Of a stretch of DNA of 64,000 bases, positions 51,323 through 59,230 are shown piece by piece. This stretch comes from JASHPR01 sp963795055. GTDB lineage: Bacteria > Actinomycetota > Actinomycetes > Streptosporangiales > Streptosporangiaceae. The notes below the pieces were generated by a model. That model searched no databases. It was not told the DNA's origin and saw only the letters and a program-made list of their open reading frames with translations. Numbering within the stretch: position 1 is the stretch's first letter; each line of letters starts with the position of its first letter. Location of the stretch: contig CAWCGJ010000039.1 in NCBI GenBank assembly GCA_963795055.1, positions 1-64,000 of the forward strand, written 5' to 3'. Position numbers and translations under genes: made by a program.

Positions 51323-51675
51323 CTAGATTGCGGCGCCGATGTCGAAACGGGGGCAGGTCTCGAGCAGGTAGGAGAGATCCGCGCCGATCGGGACATCGAT
51401 GGGATCGGTATGGCGGCGGAACAGGCGGCCAGAGTTGCGGCCCGACAGGTGCGCCCGCGCGCCAGAGACCCGCAGCCACGCGCCTTCGCGCAGGCCCAGA
51501 ACCGGGACGTCGTTTTCCTCCAGGAACTCCTCGATCCTTGCCGGGCGTGTCTCTCCCTGGTAAGGACTGCGCGGGTCAGGATCGAGGTAGTGGGGGTTGA
51601 TCTGGAAGGAAACCAGCCCCAGCGCCGCCAGCGAGCCCGGCTCGACGATCGGCATGTCGTTGGTGGTACGGATGA
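51323..51675 (-). pseudogene. Dipeptidase E (peptidase S51, PepE) C-terminal half, truncated by an insertion sequence
   Basis: The reverse frame reads GIIRTTNDMPIVEP, LGLVSFQINPHYLDPDP, GETRPARIEEFLEENDVPVLGLREGAWLRV and ends FDIGAAI. This is the C-terminal half of PepE-type alpha-aspartyl dipeptidases, including the His-containing NPHYLDP motif. The N-terminal half with the catalytic Ser is missing: just upstream (about 51676) the sequence switches to the 3' end of an IS630-type transposase. The remaining ORF from ATG 51655 codes for 110 residues and should be inactive. Confidence 0.75.
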
Positions 51676-51835
51676 TCCCTGGCCAACCTGGCCAAGCGCA
51701 ACCTCAGCCAGTTCACCGCAGTGGTAAAGGCCCGGCTCAGGCCGATGCGCTACCGGCCCGCGCTCCTAAAGGGCTTTCTCGCCAGCACCGGCCTGGACCT
51801 CACCCTTTTGTAACCCGCCGCAATTGAAGCTCGGG
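51676..51835 (+). mobile_element. IS630-family transposase 3' end, remnant 1
   Basis: The forward frame reads LANLAKRNLSQFTAVVKARLRP, then MRYRPALLKGFLASTGLDLTLL and TAA at 51811-51813. This is the typical C-terminus of IS630-type DDE transposases (NLA..tL.eL......R.lryRP.Ll.gFLa.tGL). The catalytic core is absent. The bases after the stop (CGCAATTGAAGCTCG) match those after a second remnant near 52.5 kb. The element cut the PepE gene. Confidence 0.7.
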
Positions 51836-52348
51836 TTAGCCAGCAGGGCGAGCCTGGCGGAGCCCGCGGAGGGCTCCGGGCGAGGAGGCCTGAAACACGA
51901 TCACCGAGAACAGCAGGAACGTGATCACGTGGATGCTGGTGCAGTACGGGCAGACCTGCCTGAGCTCGATCAGCTCGGCATAGAGCAGGTAGAGAACGAA
52001 CAGCATGCCGGCTATGGCGCCGCCGAGGCGTGCCCAGTGGATCAGCGGCGCCGCAGACCGCCAGGCAGGCGGCGTGCAGATTCCGGTCATGAACAGGTAG
52101 AACACAAGCCCGAACACGGCCACCGGGATCCCGAGGATGTATGCCTGTGAACTGTTCTGGACCAGGACGCATGCGTCGGTCTTGGCTGAGCATCCAGCCA
52201 AGCCCGTGCCCGACAGCTTCGTGTATGTCTGGTACGCCGAGTCCAGGAGGCCGGCAGCGGCCAGGGCAAGAGCCGTTAGCTGCGGCCAGCCCAGGGACCG
52301 CGACGGCCCGGCTGGCCGTTGCCGGGCCCGCGCCGACGACCCGCCCAT
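51836..52348 (-). CDS. Vitamin K epoxide reductase (VKOR)-family membrane protein
   Basis: A 170-residue four-helix membrane protein that supports disulfide formation outside the membrane by passing electrons to quinone. The loop cysteines Cys53 and Cys60 (GCSAKTDAC) and the quinone-site CPYC at 133-136 are present, together with SQAYILGIPVAVFGLVFY. ATG 52348 is the start; the longer upstream frame passes through an IS remnant and intergenic DNA. The spacing of the loop pair (six residues between the cysteines) fits bacterial VKORs. The gene sits between two IS630 3' ends and has no DsbA partner beside it; a DsbA-fold protein is encoded near 57.7 kb. Confidence 0.88.
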   Translation of the reverse strand: MGGSSARARQRPAGPSRSLGWPQLTALALAAAGLLDSAYQTYTKLSGTGLAGCSAKTDACVLVQNSSQAYILGIPVAVFGLVFYLFMTGICTPPAWRSAAPLIHWARLGGAIAGMLFVLYLLYAELIELRQVCPYCTSIHVITFLLFSVIVFQASSPGALRGLRQARPAG

Positions 52349-52424
52349 GCCGATAGCGTAGCCGCCCCAGACCCGCTGCTGTGCTGCCCGCCCGGTAGCG
52401 CGGCATCCGGGATGGAGGGCGTGC

Positions 52425-52515
52425 CTCACCACCGGACCCGCCCTCCTCGCGAGCTTTCTCGCCAGTACGGGCGTCGATCGCAGTCCCTTCTGTAACCCCC
52501 GCAATTGAAGATCGT
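52425..52515 (+). mobile_element. IS630-family transposase 3' end, remnant 2 (decayed)
   Basis: The sequence parallels remnant 1 base by base: CACCGGACCCGCCCTCCT matches TACCGGCCCGCGCTCCT, then TTTCTCGCCAGTACGGGCGTCGAT (SFLASTGVD), and after the stop region GCAATTGAAG again. Small indels break the reading frame. It has the same orientation as remnant 1, and the VKOR gene lies between them. Confidence 0.65.
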
Positions 52516-52872
52516 TAGCAGTACGTAGACGGCCACATATCCCAGGGACAGGGTCGCTGATGTCGTCATCGACGGTGGCACCCCTACGAGGCTCGCCTTC
52601 AGGATGACAGGCCGCCGCACCGCAGCGTGTCCCGTCCATCATCGGCCGGCCGCGTTGCAGAAGTTGGCGACGTGGGCGGTGTTGGTGGGTGTCCAGGGCA
52701 ACGCCGTACGGCCCGCAGCATGTCGGCAATGCCGGGAATGGGCCTCCCATGAGCAAACCGGTCTAGCACGCAGCAATCGCTAGGTCGCACCGAAACGGTC
52801 TATTATGTGCGTTCTGCTCAGCGCACTTGCTCACCCATTTAGACCCGATTAGGTCATGAAATAACCCCGCCA
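52516..52872. other. Intergenic region before the VKOR gene and after the sirtuin gene
   Basis: About 357 bases. The part near 52780-52870 is clearly richer in A+T than its surroundings. A reverse reading ALPWTPTNTAHVANFCNAAGR followed by a stop near 52640 looks like a protein end but has no matching upstream gene. No RNA gene or clear promoter was found. Confidence 0.35.
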
Positions 52873-53646
52873 CTATGCGGGGCCGGCTGCGAGTAGCTGG
52901 CTGGCGATGCGGGGGACGGCCTGGCCGATACGGTTGCGAATGACCGCGGTGGCGGCGGCGTCGTAGGGGGTGGGGTCGCCGTTGATGATGACTAGGCTCG
53001 CGCCCGCCTGGACGGCGATCCCGCACAGCGAGGCCGCAGGCTCGACGGTGAGCGTGCTGCCGATGACCAGGAACAGGTCGCAATGGCTGGCCGCAGCGGC
53101 GGCTCGGTCGAATACGCCGGGGTCCAGCGCCTGACCGAACATCACCGTGGCCGACTTGAGAATTCCACCGCACTGCGCGCAGGGCGGGTCGTCCTCGCCC
53201 GCCCGTACCCGGTCGAGGGCGGCGGCCATGTGGGTGCGGTCCCCACAGGTGGCGCATACTACGGCGAACATCGTGCCGTGCAGTTCGATCACCCGCGCGG
53301 GCGGTGTTCCGGCCCGCTGGTGCAGCCCGTCGATGTTCTGGGTGATCACCTGCGTGTCGATCGCACTGCAGGCCAGCTCGGCTAGGGCCTGGTGCGCCGG
53401 GTTGGGCTCGGCGGCCCACGCCGGATGGGCCAGCCTGGCCTGCCAGGACTGGCGCCGGACCTCGGGGTCGGCCATGTACACCCGGTAGGTGGATAGCCGC
53501 TCCGCCCCTGGGTTCTTCGTCCAGGTTCCGTCAGGCCCTCGGAAATCGGGAATACCGGAATCCGTCGAGATGCCAGCCCCGGTCAGCACGACGAGCCGCT
53601 TTACCCCTCGCCACCAGGCCGGAAGCCCGGCAGACCCCGTCGCCAT
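52873..53646 (-). CDS. NAD-dependent protein deacylase of the Sir2 family
   Basis: A 257-residue sirtuin that removes acyl groups from lysines using NAD and yields O-acyl-ADP-ribose and nicotinamide. Motifs: VLTGAGISTDSGIPDFRGPDGTW near residue 20, VITQNIDGLHQRAG near 105, catalytic His in VIELHGTMF, zinc cysteines CATCG and CAQCGG, and VIGSTLTVEPAASL. ATG 53646 is taken as start; GTG 53661 is also possible. It stands alone, between a decayed integrase and the VKOR locus. Confidence 0.92.
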   Translation of the reverse strand: MATGSAGLPAWWRGVKRLVVLTGAGISTDSGIPDFRGPDGTWTKNPGAERLSTYRVYMADPEVRRQSWQARLAHPAWAAEPNPAHQALAELACSAIDTQVITQNIDGLHQRAGTPPARVIELHGTMFAVVCATCGDRTHMAAALDRVRAGEDDPPCAQCGGILKSATVMFGQALDPGVFDRAAAAASHCDLFLVIGSTLTVEPAASLCGIAVQAGASLVIINGDPTPYDAAATAVIRNRIGQAVPRIASQLLAAGPA

Positions 53647-53913
53647 AATGCCTGTCCGCACGTCACTATGTCACACGACTTGCATTGATCGTCTGAGGAT
53701 AACCCAGGACGATGACCGGCAAGGCCCCATGTCGTCTCCTCGCGGCTGCACGGCAACGGTATCGTCGGGCCGACGTCGACCGACGGAAGGTGACTGTCTT
53801 GGTCTAGTGTCCTGACCTGCGGAAATGTTGTCCAGAATCCTGATACTTCCGCGGATTGACGTCGATCTGGACGCTCGGCTGGTCCGGGTTTTCTGCCAGC
53901 TCACTGAGACGCG

Positions 53914-54212
53914 AGGGCCGGTCTCGCGTTCGGGGCGCCCAAGACTGATGCGGGCAGGCGGATCGTCGCGATACCGGAGGTGCTCATTCCGCGGCTGCGC
54001 TGGCACCTGGCTTGTCTCGTCGCCCACGATGATGAAGGACTCCTGTTCACCAGCACTGGCGGAATGCCGCCCCGCACAGTGGTTTCCGCAACCGCGTCTG
54101 GCTCGGCGCCGTCAAGAGGGCCAGGCTCGGTGAGCTTCATTTCCGCGATCTGCGCCACCAGCTGGCGAGCGCCTCGACGGCAGACGGGATGATCAGGCTC
54201 ACTCTCAGCTAG
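53914..54212 (+). pseudogene. Decayed tyrosine-recombinase (phage-type integrase) fragment
   Basis: The forward frame near 53914 reads APKTDAGRRIVAIPEVLIPRLRWHLACLVAHDDEGLLFTSTGG, the beta-sheet and linker typical of phage integrases (PKTxxGxRxVxxP). After a frameshift near 54080 it continues SGFRNRVWLGAVKRARLGELHFRDLRHQLASAS, which contains the HxxR box (as FRDLRHQ), and then stops at 54210-54212. The catalytic Tyr segment is missing. The 267 bases upstream, back to the sirtuin gene, hold no recognisable gene. Confidence 0.7.
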
Positions 54213-54329
54213 CAACACATGGCGGACGGTGCGTTAGTGATCACCTCGGAGCCGGAGTGCTCCGCCGGAGGGAGCGGTTTACAGACCGCTAGGCCCGACC
54301 TATCGGAATAGCCGCTGACCTGCAGCTTC

Positions 54330-55097
54330 TCAGCGCTGCACCTGCTGCCAGCGCTCGGCAACCACCGTCCGTCCCGCAATCTCGATCGCCGCGGAGGGAT
54401 CCCGGTTGGTAAGCCATAGCAGCAAGTCGGAGCGGCTGCCGCGGACTGTTGTATCAGCGTCTGCGTGCTGCCGGGAGGCGACCGCGCTGTCGCGTTCATC
54501 GAGGTCTATCCACCACTCGCCGGCGGCGTCGGTGGCATGCAGGTGCAGCGAGCCAGTCAGACCGTCGCCGGCGGGCCCGGACAAAAGTCCGGGCAGGAAC
54601 TCGGTCAGGAACTCACCGACGCCCGCCGCGGCGACATCGCCGCTGACTGGCGCAGCCGCGCGTTCCCCGCCGCAAGCATGCTGCGCGTCCCACCGGTGGA
54701 TGGCGACCTCTACCGCCAGTCGGCGCTGCCACCAGCCCGCTCGCAGGTCGCCGCGGCTGGAGAACGTCCACGTCGGCTGGTCCGGCGGGCTGTCGGCCAG
54801 GATCGCCAGGGTGCGCTCCAGGTGCGCCGAGTACCAGGCTGGCAGGCTGTCCAGGTCCGCCGGGCCGGTCTCGCGATCGCGGCGGGAGACCTTCTCGCCG
54901 GTCGTGACGATCCGGGCCATCCACGCCAGGATGCCGCCCATGTGCCGGACGAGCTCCGCGGCGTCCCACTGCGGGCAGTGCGGAACCGGGCGCGCCCAGT
55001 CGGTCATTGCGGCGGCCAGCAGTTCCCGGCCGTCGGCTCCGGCCGCGATCAGCAGGCCTGGTTTCGGCCGGGCGGCCTCCGGGCGATCGCTGGTCAT
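54330..55097 (-). CDS. Maleylpyruvate-isomerase-family mycothiol-dependent protein
   Basis: A 255-residue MDMPI-type protein. The four-helix domain is shown by MTDWARPVPHCPQWDAAELVRHMGGILAWMARIV (first metal His in VRHMGG) and RRLAVEVAIHRWDAQHACG (second His pair region). The C-terminal part (LTGSLHLHATDAAGEWWIDL, GSRSDLLLWLTNRDP) is the SCP2-like module. The start ATG overlaps the stop of the anti-sigma gene (ATGA). The link to a sigma/anti-sigma pair suggests a stress or redox role, but the substrate is unknown. Confidence 0.85.
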   Translation of the reverse strand: MTSDRPEAARPKPGLLIAAGADGRELLAAAMTDWARPVPHCPQWDAAELVRHMGGILAWMARIVTTGEKVSRRDRETGPADLDSLPAWYSAHLERTLAILADSPPDQPTWTFSSRGDLRAGWWQRRLAVEVAIHRWDAQHACGGERAAAPVSGDVAAAGVGEFLTEFLPGLLSGPAGDGLTGSLHLHATDAAGEWWIDLDERDSAVASRQHADADTTVRGSRSDLLLWLTNRDPSAAIEIAGRTVVAERWQQVQR

Positions 55098-55330
55098 GCC
55101 CGCTCCGATCCGGCCGCGAGCAGCAGCCCCTCATAGTCCTCGGCGCACGGGCCGCAGCTGAGCAGGTGCGCGGCGACGCCAGGATAGCGCCGGGCCGCCT
55201 CGGTCCCGGATTTGTCATCCAGGACCACCTCGACGTACACGTGCAGGATGCGCAGCGCCTGCTCGCAGCACACGTCGCGAGGATCGGTCTGCAGGAACCG
55301 GTCCAACTCGGCCCAGCCGCTCATGCTCAC
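55094..55330 (-). CDS. Small zinc-finger anti-sigma factor-like protein
   Basis: A 78-residue protein with a HxxxCxxC motif (HLLSCGPCAEDYEGLL) preceded by a helix (EQALRILHVYVEVVLDDKSGTEAARRYPGV), the pattern of ZAS-type (zf-HC2) anti-sigma factors. There is no membrane segment, so it would be cytosolic and possibly redox-sensitive. The GTG start overlaps the stop of the upstream sigma fragment by four bases (GTGA), so both were translated together. Its own sigma factor is now truncated. Confidence 0.78.
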   Translation of the reverse strand: MSMSGWAELDRFLQTDPRDVCCEQALRILHVYVEVVLDDKSGTEAARRYPGVAAHLLSCGPCAEDYEGLLLAAGSERA

Positions 55331-55635
55331 CTCGCCTCCTGCTCGCCTGGACCGCTCCGCCGGACGGTGCCGCCCAGATACCCGTTAGCGGCCAGGACGG
55401 CTCGCAGCTTACGCCGTGCGTCGAACATCGTCTTATAGACCGCGTTGCGGCTCGACCCGAGCTGCGTCACCAGCGCGTCGAGCGGGATGCCGTCGGCCAC
55501 GATGGCGGTGAAGACCTGGCGCTGGTGAGGAGTCAGCTCCTGCTCGACCGCGCGGCGCACGGCCGCGAGGAGATCGCGCCGCTCGGCCAGGTCGGCGGGC
55601 CGGTCCCGAGCCGGGCAGGCAGCCGGTCCCAGTCC
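55327..55635 (-). pseudogene. ECF-type sigma factor, region 4 only
   Basis: The reverse frame gives PADLAERRDLLAAVRRAVEQELTPHQRQVFTAIVADGIPLDALVTQLGSSRNAVYKTMFDARRKLRAVLAANGYL, a normal sigma region 4 with its helix-turn-helix. Region 2, needed for core binding and -10 recognition, is absent. The frame is closed upstream by the stop of the HAD gene, with which it is in phase. An EDWDRLPARLG stretch in the next frame may be further sigma sequence. A 77-residue ORF from GTG 55560 remains. Confidence 0.72.
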
Positions 55636-56364
55636 TCAGCGCCGAGGGTGACGTTCGGGGCGGGCCCGCGCCTGCGGGCCGGTCAGGCCGAGGCCGGCCC
55701 GGCCAGCCAGTGCCTCCGGCAGCTGGTCCAGCGCGGGCACGGTGATGTCCGGCCGCTGGCCGATGGTGTCGAATAGCGCGGCTGACCGGTTCACCCAGGC
55801 CGTGCGCATCCCGGCAGCTGCCGCGCCTGCGCTGTCAAAGGCGTTGGCGGACACCAGCCTGATCTGCCCGGCAGGCCGGCCCAGCCGTTGGGCTGCATGC
55901 CGGTACACCGCCGCGGCCGGCTTGAACGCGCGGACCGGGTCCACGCTGAGCTGCCGGGACAGGTAACCATCCAGGCCGCTGCTGGATAGGCAGCTTCGGA
56001 TCATGCCGGGAGTTCCGTTGGACAGCACAGCCAGCTCGTAGCCGAGGCCGGCTAGTGACTGCAGGGCCGGCTCCGCGTCGGGGAACGCCGACAGCCGGTC
56101 ATACCGGCCGAGGATTTGATGCAGCCGGTCACCGGCCGCGCTGACGCCGGCTGACGCCAGGGCGAAATCGAGTGCGCAGCTCGTCACGTGCCGGAAGTCC
56201 TGATACTGGCCCATGACCGTGAGCCGGAAGGAATACTCCAGCTGCTTGAGCCGCCAGAGCCGGGCGACCTCGCCGCCGTCGATCCCCAGCGCGTCCAGAT
56301 CGGGAGCTATGGCGAGCGGGTCGACCAGCGTCCCGTAGAGGTCGAATACCAGGATCTCCGTCAC
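55636..56364 (-). CDS. HAD-superfamily hydrolase, type II (S)-2-haloacid dehalogenase-like
   Basis: A 242-residue HAD hydrolase. The nucleophile Asp is in ILVFDLYGTLVDP, and then come LAVLSNGTPGMI (Ser/Asn motif II), FKPAAAVYRHAAQRLG (motif III Lys) and LVSANAFDSAGAAAAGMRTAWVNRS (motif IV region, with the SANAFD typical of haloacid dehalogenases). Such enzymes hydrolyse the carbon-halogen bond of 2-haloacids. The start is GTG 56364 after GAGGAGG. The last 25 residues are Arg/Pro-rich and may come from fusion to the rearranged sigma region. Confidence 0.88.
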   Translation of the reverse strand: MTEILVFDLYGTLVDPLAIAPDLDALGIDGGEVARLWRLKQLEYSFRLTVMGQYQDFRHVTSCALDFALASAGVSAAGDRLHQILGRYDRLSAFPDAEPALQSLAGLGYELAVLSNGTPGMIRSCLSSSGLDGYLSRQLSVDPVRAFKPAAAVYRHAAQRLGRPAGQIRLVSANAFDSAGAAAAGMRTAWVNRSAALFDTIGQRPDITVPALDQLPEALAGRAGLGLTGPQARARPERHPRR

Positions 56365-56503
56365 GACGGCCTCCTCACCGGATAGATCAGGCGGGTGCTG
56401 CCAGGAGGTTATGTCACCGCCAGCGGACACGGCCTGCGCGGCCTGACGGCTGCGCAATTGCCGCGTGAAGCGGATGCTCCGCTCCTGCCGGCCCGCTAGC
56501 GGG

Positions 56504-57001
56504 CTAGGTGCCGACAGTGTCGGTCAGGCTCCAGATGCTGCCGGTCTGGTCGCCGTCCGGGCCGAGCAGGTGACCGATCAGCGCGGCCGCCGACTGCGCG
56601 GGCGTGATCAGCGTGCCGTCGGCATAGCTGCGCACGAACCGCTGGTGCAGCTCGCCGCCGATGCGCTCGGGATCCTGCGCGCGAATCCAGGCCTGCATGG
56701 CGGTATCGACGCCACCGGGCCGGTAGACGTTTACGGTGACACCGGTGCCGGCCAGCTCGGCTGCCAGATTGCGGGTATGCGCCTCGAGCGCGGCTTTGGT
56801 GGCGTAGACATTGCGGCCCACCATCGAGCCAGGGCCGGCGCAGGTTCTGATCGCGGCGGCGGTGCCGGCGAGCTCATCGGCCGAGCGCGCGGCCAGCAGC
56901 ACGTCGGCGCCGGCCCTGGCCAGCTCCATCGCGATCGCCCGGCCGACACCGCGGCCGGCTCCGGTGATCAGCGCCGTCTTCCCGGTCAGCTCGCCCGCCA
57001 T
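56504..57001 (-). CDS. Short-chain dehydrogenase with an internal deletion
   Basis: A 165-residue SDR, about 80 residues shorter than normal. The N-terminal cofactor motif is intact (ALITGAGRGVGRAIAMELARAGADVLLAARSADELAGTAAAIR), but the frame then jumps to GPGSMVGRNVYATKAALEAHTRNLAAELAGTGVTVNVYRPGGVDTAM, the region after the catalytic Ser. The NNAG motif, helix alphaE and probably the catalytic Ser are missing, while YATKA is kept. The deletion keeps the frame. The product is unlikely to be an active dehydrogenase. ATG 57001 is the start. Confidence 0.8.
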   Translation of the reverse strand: MAGELTGKTALITGAGRGVGRAIAMELARAGADVLLAARSADELAGTAAAIRTCAGPGSMVGRNVYATKAALEAHTRNLAAELAGTGVTVNVYRPGGVDTAMQAWIRAQDPERIGGELHQRFVRSYADGTLITPAQSAAALIGHLLGPDGDQTGSIWSLTDTVGT

Positions 57002-57199
57002 CGCTGTCCTTTCCTCGCCCCCGCGGCCAGGGAGTTGCCGCCGCAGTCCTTCATTGGCGCGCGGCAGCTGGCCGGGTCTTACCGGCCCGAGCCCCGGAAA
57101 TCCGGACCGTGCGGTAAGACCGGCAGGCTCGGCCGCAGCTAAGCAGTGACGGCCGGATCCGCCGCCGTCATCTTGCCTGGTCACGCGAGGAGAGCCGTC

Positions 57200-57688
57200 A
57201 TGCCACTGCTAGGCCCGGGGGCCACGTTCCCTGCCCTGTCCGTCACCCCGCCAGGGGGTCCCAGCCTGACGGTGCCGGACGCGCTCGTCGGCGACTTCGG
57301 CGTCGTGCTGTTCTTCCGCGGTTCCTGGTGTCCCTACTGCAACGCGCAGCTGCGGGCCTTCCAGCGCGCCGCCGGCAGCCTCGCCGAGACAGGGATCAAG
57401 GTGGTCGCCCTGTCGGTCGACGACGAGGCCACGACCGCCGAGCTGATCGCCAGGCACGGCCTGACCTTCCCCGTGGGGCACAGCGCCGACGCCGCGGCGG
57501 TGGCCGGCCTGACCGGCGCGTTCATCAACCCCGACCCGGTGTTCCTCCAGTCCACCGGGTTCGTCCTCGACCCGTCCGGCCAGGTCGTGGTCAGCGTGTA
57601 CTCCAGCGGCGCCATCGGCCGCCTGGTACCCGAGGACGTGCTGGGCCTGGTGCGCTACCTGCGCGAGCACGCAGCGGCCGGCCGATGA
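57200..57688 (+). CDS. Peroxiredoxin-like (AhpC/TSA) thioredoxin-fold protein
   Basis: A 162-residue thioredoxin-fold protein with FFRGSWCPYCNAQLRAFQRA (CxxC near residues 46-49), then VVALSVDDEATTAELIARHGLTFPVGHSAD and GFVLDPSGQVVVSVYSSGAIGRLVPEDVLGLVRYL. The CxxC in place of a single peroxidatic Cys is typical of the AhpC/TSA-like redoxins of actinobacteria. The start ATG 57200 follows GAGGAGAG. Its stop overlaps the next start (ATGA), so it is coupled to a DsbA-family protein; together they look like a small thiol-redox unit. Confidence 0.88.
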   Translation: MPLLGPGATFPALSVTPPGGPSLTVPDALVGDFGVVLFFRGSWCPYCNAQLRAFQRAAGSLAETGIKVVALSVDDEATTAELIARHGLTFPVGHSADAAAVAGLTGAFINPDPVFLQSTGFVLDPSGQVVVSVYSSGAIGRLVPEDVLGLVRYLREHAAAGR

Positions 57689-58449
57689 CCGCCAGCAGCC
57701 CGGCCGGCGCGGCCGACATCAGCTTCTACTTCGACCCTGTGTGCCCGTTCGCCTGGATCACCAGCCAGTGGATCCGCAAGGTCGCCGCGCAGCGCGACTA
57801 CACGGTGGAGTGGCGGTTCATCTCACTGCGGCTGATCAACGCCAGCATCGACTACGACACGCATTTCCCGGCCGGCTACGAAGCCGGGCATGCCTCGGGC
57901 CTGCGGCTGCTGCGCGTAGCCGCGAGGGCTAGGGCCGAGTACGGACCCGGCGCCGTCGGGCCCCTTTACGAAGCCGTCAGCGGCGAGATCTTCGACTCAC
58001 CTCGCGCCGCGGATCTCACCTCCGAGATCCGGGGCAGCCGCGCCTTCACCGAACCGCTGCTCGTGCGCGCTGGCCTGCCCGCCGAGCTGGCCAGCGCGCT
58101 CGATGACACCAGCTGGGACGCTGAGCTGCAGGCCGAGACCGACTACGCCCTGTCCCTGACCGGCAAGGACGTCGGCACGCCCATCATCGAGTTCCAGCCG
58201 CCGCACGGCACGGCATTCTTCGGCCCGGTCATCAGCCGCCTTCCCGGCGACGAGGACGCCGTCCGCCTGTGGGACCACGTGGTCGCCCTTGCCGCATTCC
58301 CCGGCTTCGCCGAGCTCAAGCGCAGCCTCCGCGAGCGCCCCCAGCTCCGCAGCTTCGGAGTCGATCCCGGTCGGGCCGGGACGCAGGAAGACTGGCGCGG
58401 CGGCAGCCGACGCCGGGACTCACCCCGGACAGCGGCAGCGGAAACCTGA
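57685..58449 (+). CDS. DsbA-family protein of the mycothiol-dependent nitroreductase (Rv2466c) type
   Basis: A 254-residue thioredoxin-fold protein with an inserted helical domain. ISFYFDPVCPFAWITSQWIRKVAAQRDYTVEWRFISLRLINAS matches the N-terminus of Rv2466c-like proteins, and GKDVGTPIIEFQ plus AFFGPVISRLPGDEDAVRLWDHVVALAAFPGFAELKRS match its end (cis-Pro in VGTP). The active-site motif reads CPFA, so the second Cys of a CxxC is absent. Rv2466c homologues use mycothiol and reduce oxidants or nitro compounds. The start ATG overlaps the peroxiredoxin stop. The last 25 residues are an Arg/Pro tail. Confidence 0.85.
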   Translation: MTASSPAGAADISFYFDPVCPFAWITSQWIRKVAAQRDYTVEWRFISLRLINASIDYDTHFPAGYEAGHASGLRLLRVAARARAEYGPGAVGPLYEAVSGEIFDSPRAADLTSEIRGSRAFTEPLLVRAGLPAELASALDDTSWDAELQAETDYALSLTGKDVGTPIIEFQPPHGTAFFGPVISRLPGDEDAVRLWDHVVALAAFPGFAELKRSLRERPQLRSFGVDPGRAGTQEDWRGGSRRRDSPRTAAAET

Positions 58450-59230
58450 CGGGCGCGGCGGCGAGCCGTTCCCGGGCCAGCAGGGCCGGGACCACAGGTG
58501 ATGCCGCCCCGGGGGCTGTCAGCGCCTCCCGCGTACTCGTCGTCCCCGCTAGCGCTCCACGCCCGGCGAGCCGGCCGGCTCGCCCGGCCCTGGCCAGCAC
58601 AGCAGCCCCCGTCCCCCGGCGTTCAGCCGCAGGCTCCAGCTGAGTCACATGACCCGGCGTCAGGATTTCGCGGAAGGCAGCAATCCGGGCACTGCCAGCG
58701 GATCCCGCCTCCGCGGTCAGGCCGCGAAAAGGCTCGCCGCGTTGCCGCGCACCAGCCAGCCAGCAGCGCGCCACCTGATGGCACAGCCCCCACATGGCCC
58801 GCCGCGAACAGCACACTCCGGGACCAGGCCACACGCCTGCTTGCCGCATCGCGCGCCCCGGATATCCGGCAAATGCTTGCCCCCGAGCAAGATCGTCACG
58901 ATTCGTGGCCGACGCTGCCCGGCGCCCAGGGCGCGAGATCCGCCGATCGGTGCGCTTTGGGATCGTGGACTCTCGGCGTACGTGGCCGCCCATAACTGAA
59001 TGTTCTGCCAGTCCCACCTGGGCGGTCGGCAGATGTCGGGCGCGGCGTGGCGCCGAGAAGCGTGCCACGATCAGGCCACGCTCGTACTTCCACATTATCG
59101 CGTCCCTTTTACGCGGTCGATATGCGCTCGACCCAGCTACGCCGCTGGAATCTCTGGTCGAATTTTTGACGGCGGCCAGCCCGGCGCAGGATGCGCAGCG
59201 GCTGCTGCCAGCGGGGGCGGCCGCACGGTG
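58450..59230. other. Long intergenic region without a recognisable gene
   Basis: About 780 bases. Several open frames cross it on both strands, but their sequences are Arg/Pro/Ser-rich shadows without family motifs, and none has a ribosome site. No tRNA, repeat or insertion-sequence end was recognised. It may be decayed coding DNA. Confidence 0.5.

Noticed and set aside
54277..54297. tRNA-like anticodon hairpin (AGCGGTTTACAGACCGCT) next to the dead integrase
   Set aside because: The loop is not seven bases for any sensible stem, and no acceptor, D or T arm can be folded around it.
58498..58995. 165-residue open frame in the long intergenic region
   Set aside because: It is a Pro/Ser/Arg-rich sequence with no family pattern and no ribosome site, and equal-quality frames exist on the other strand.
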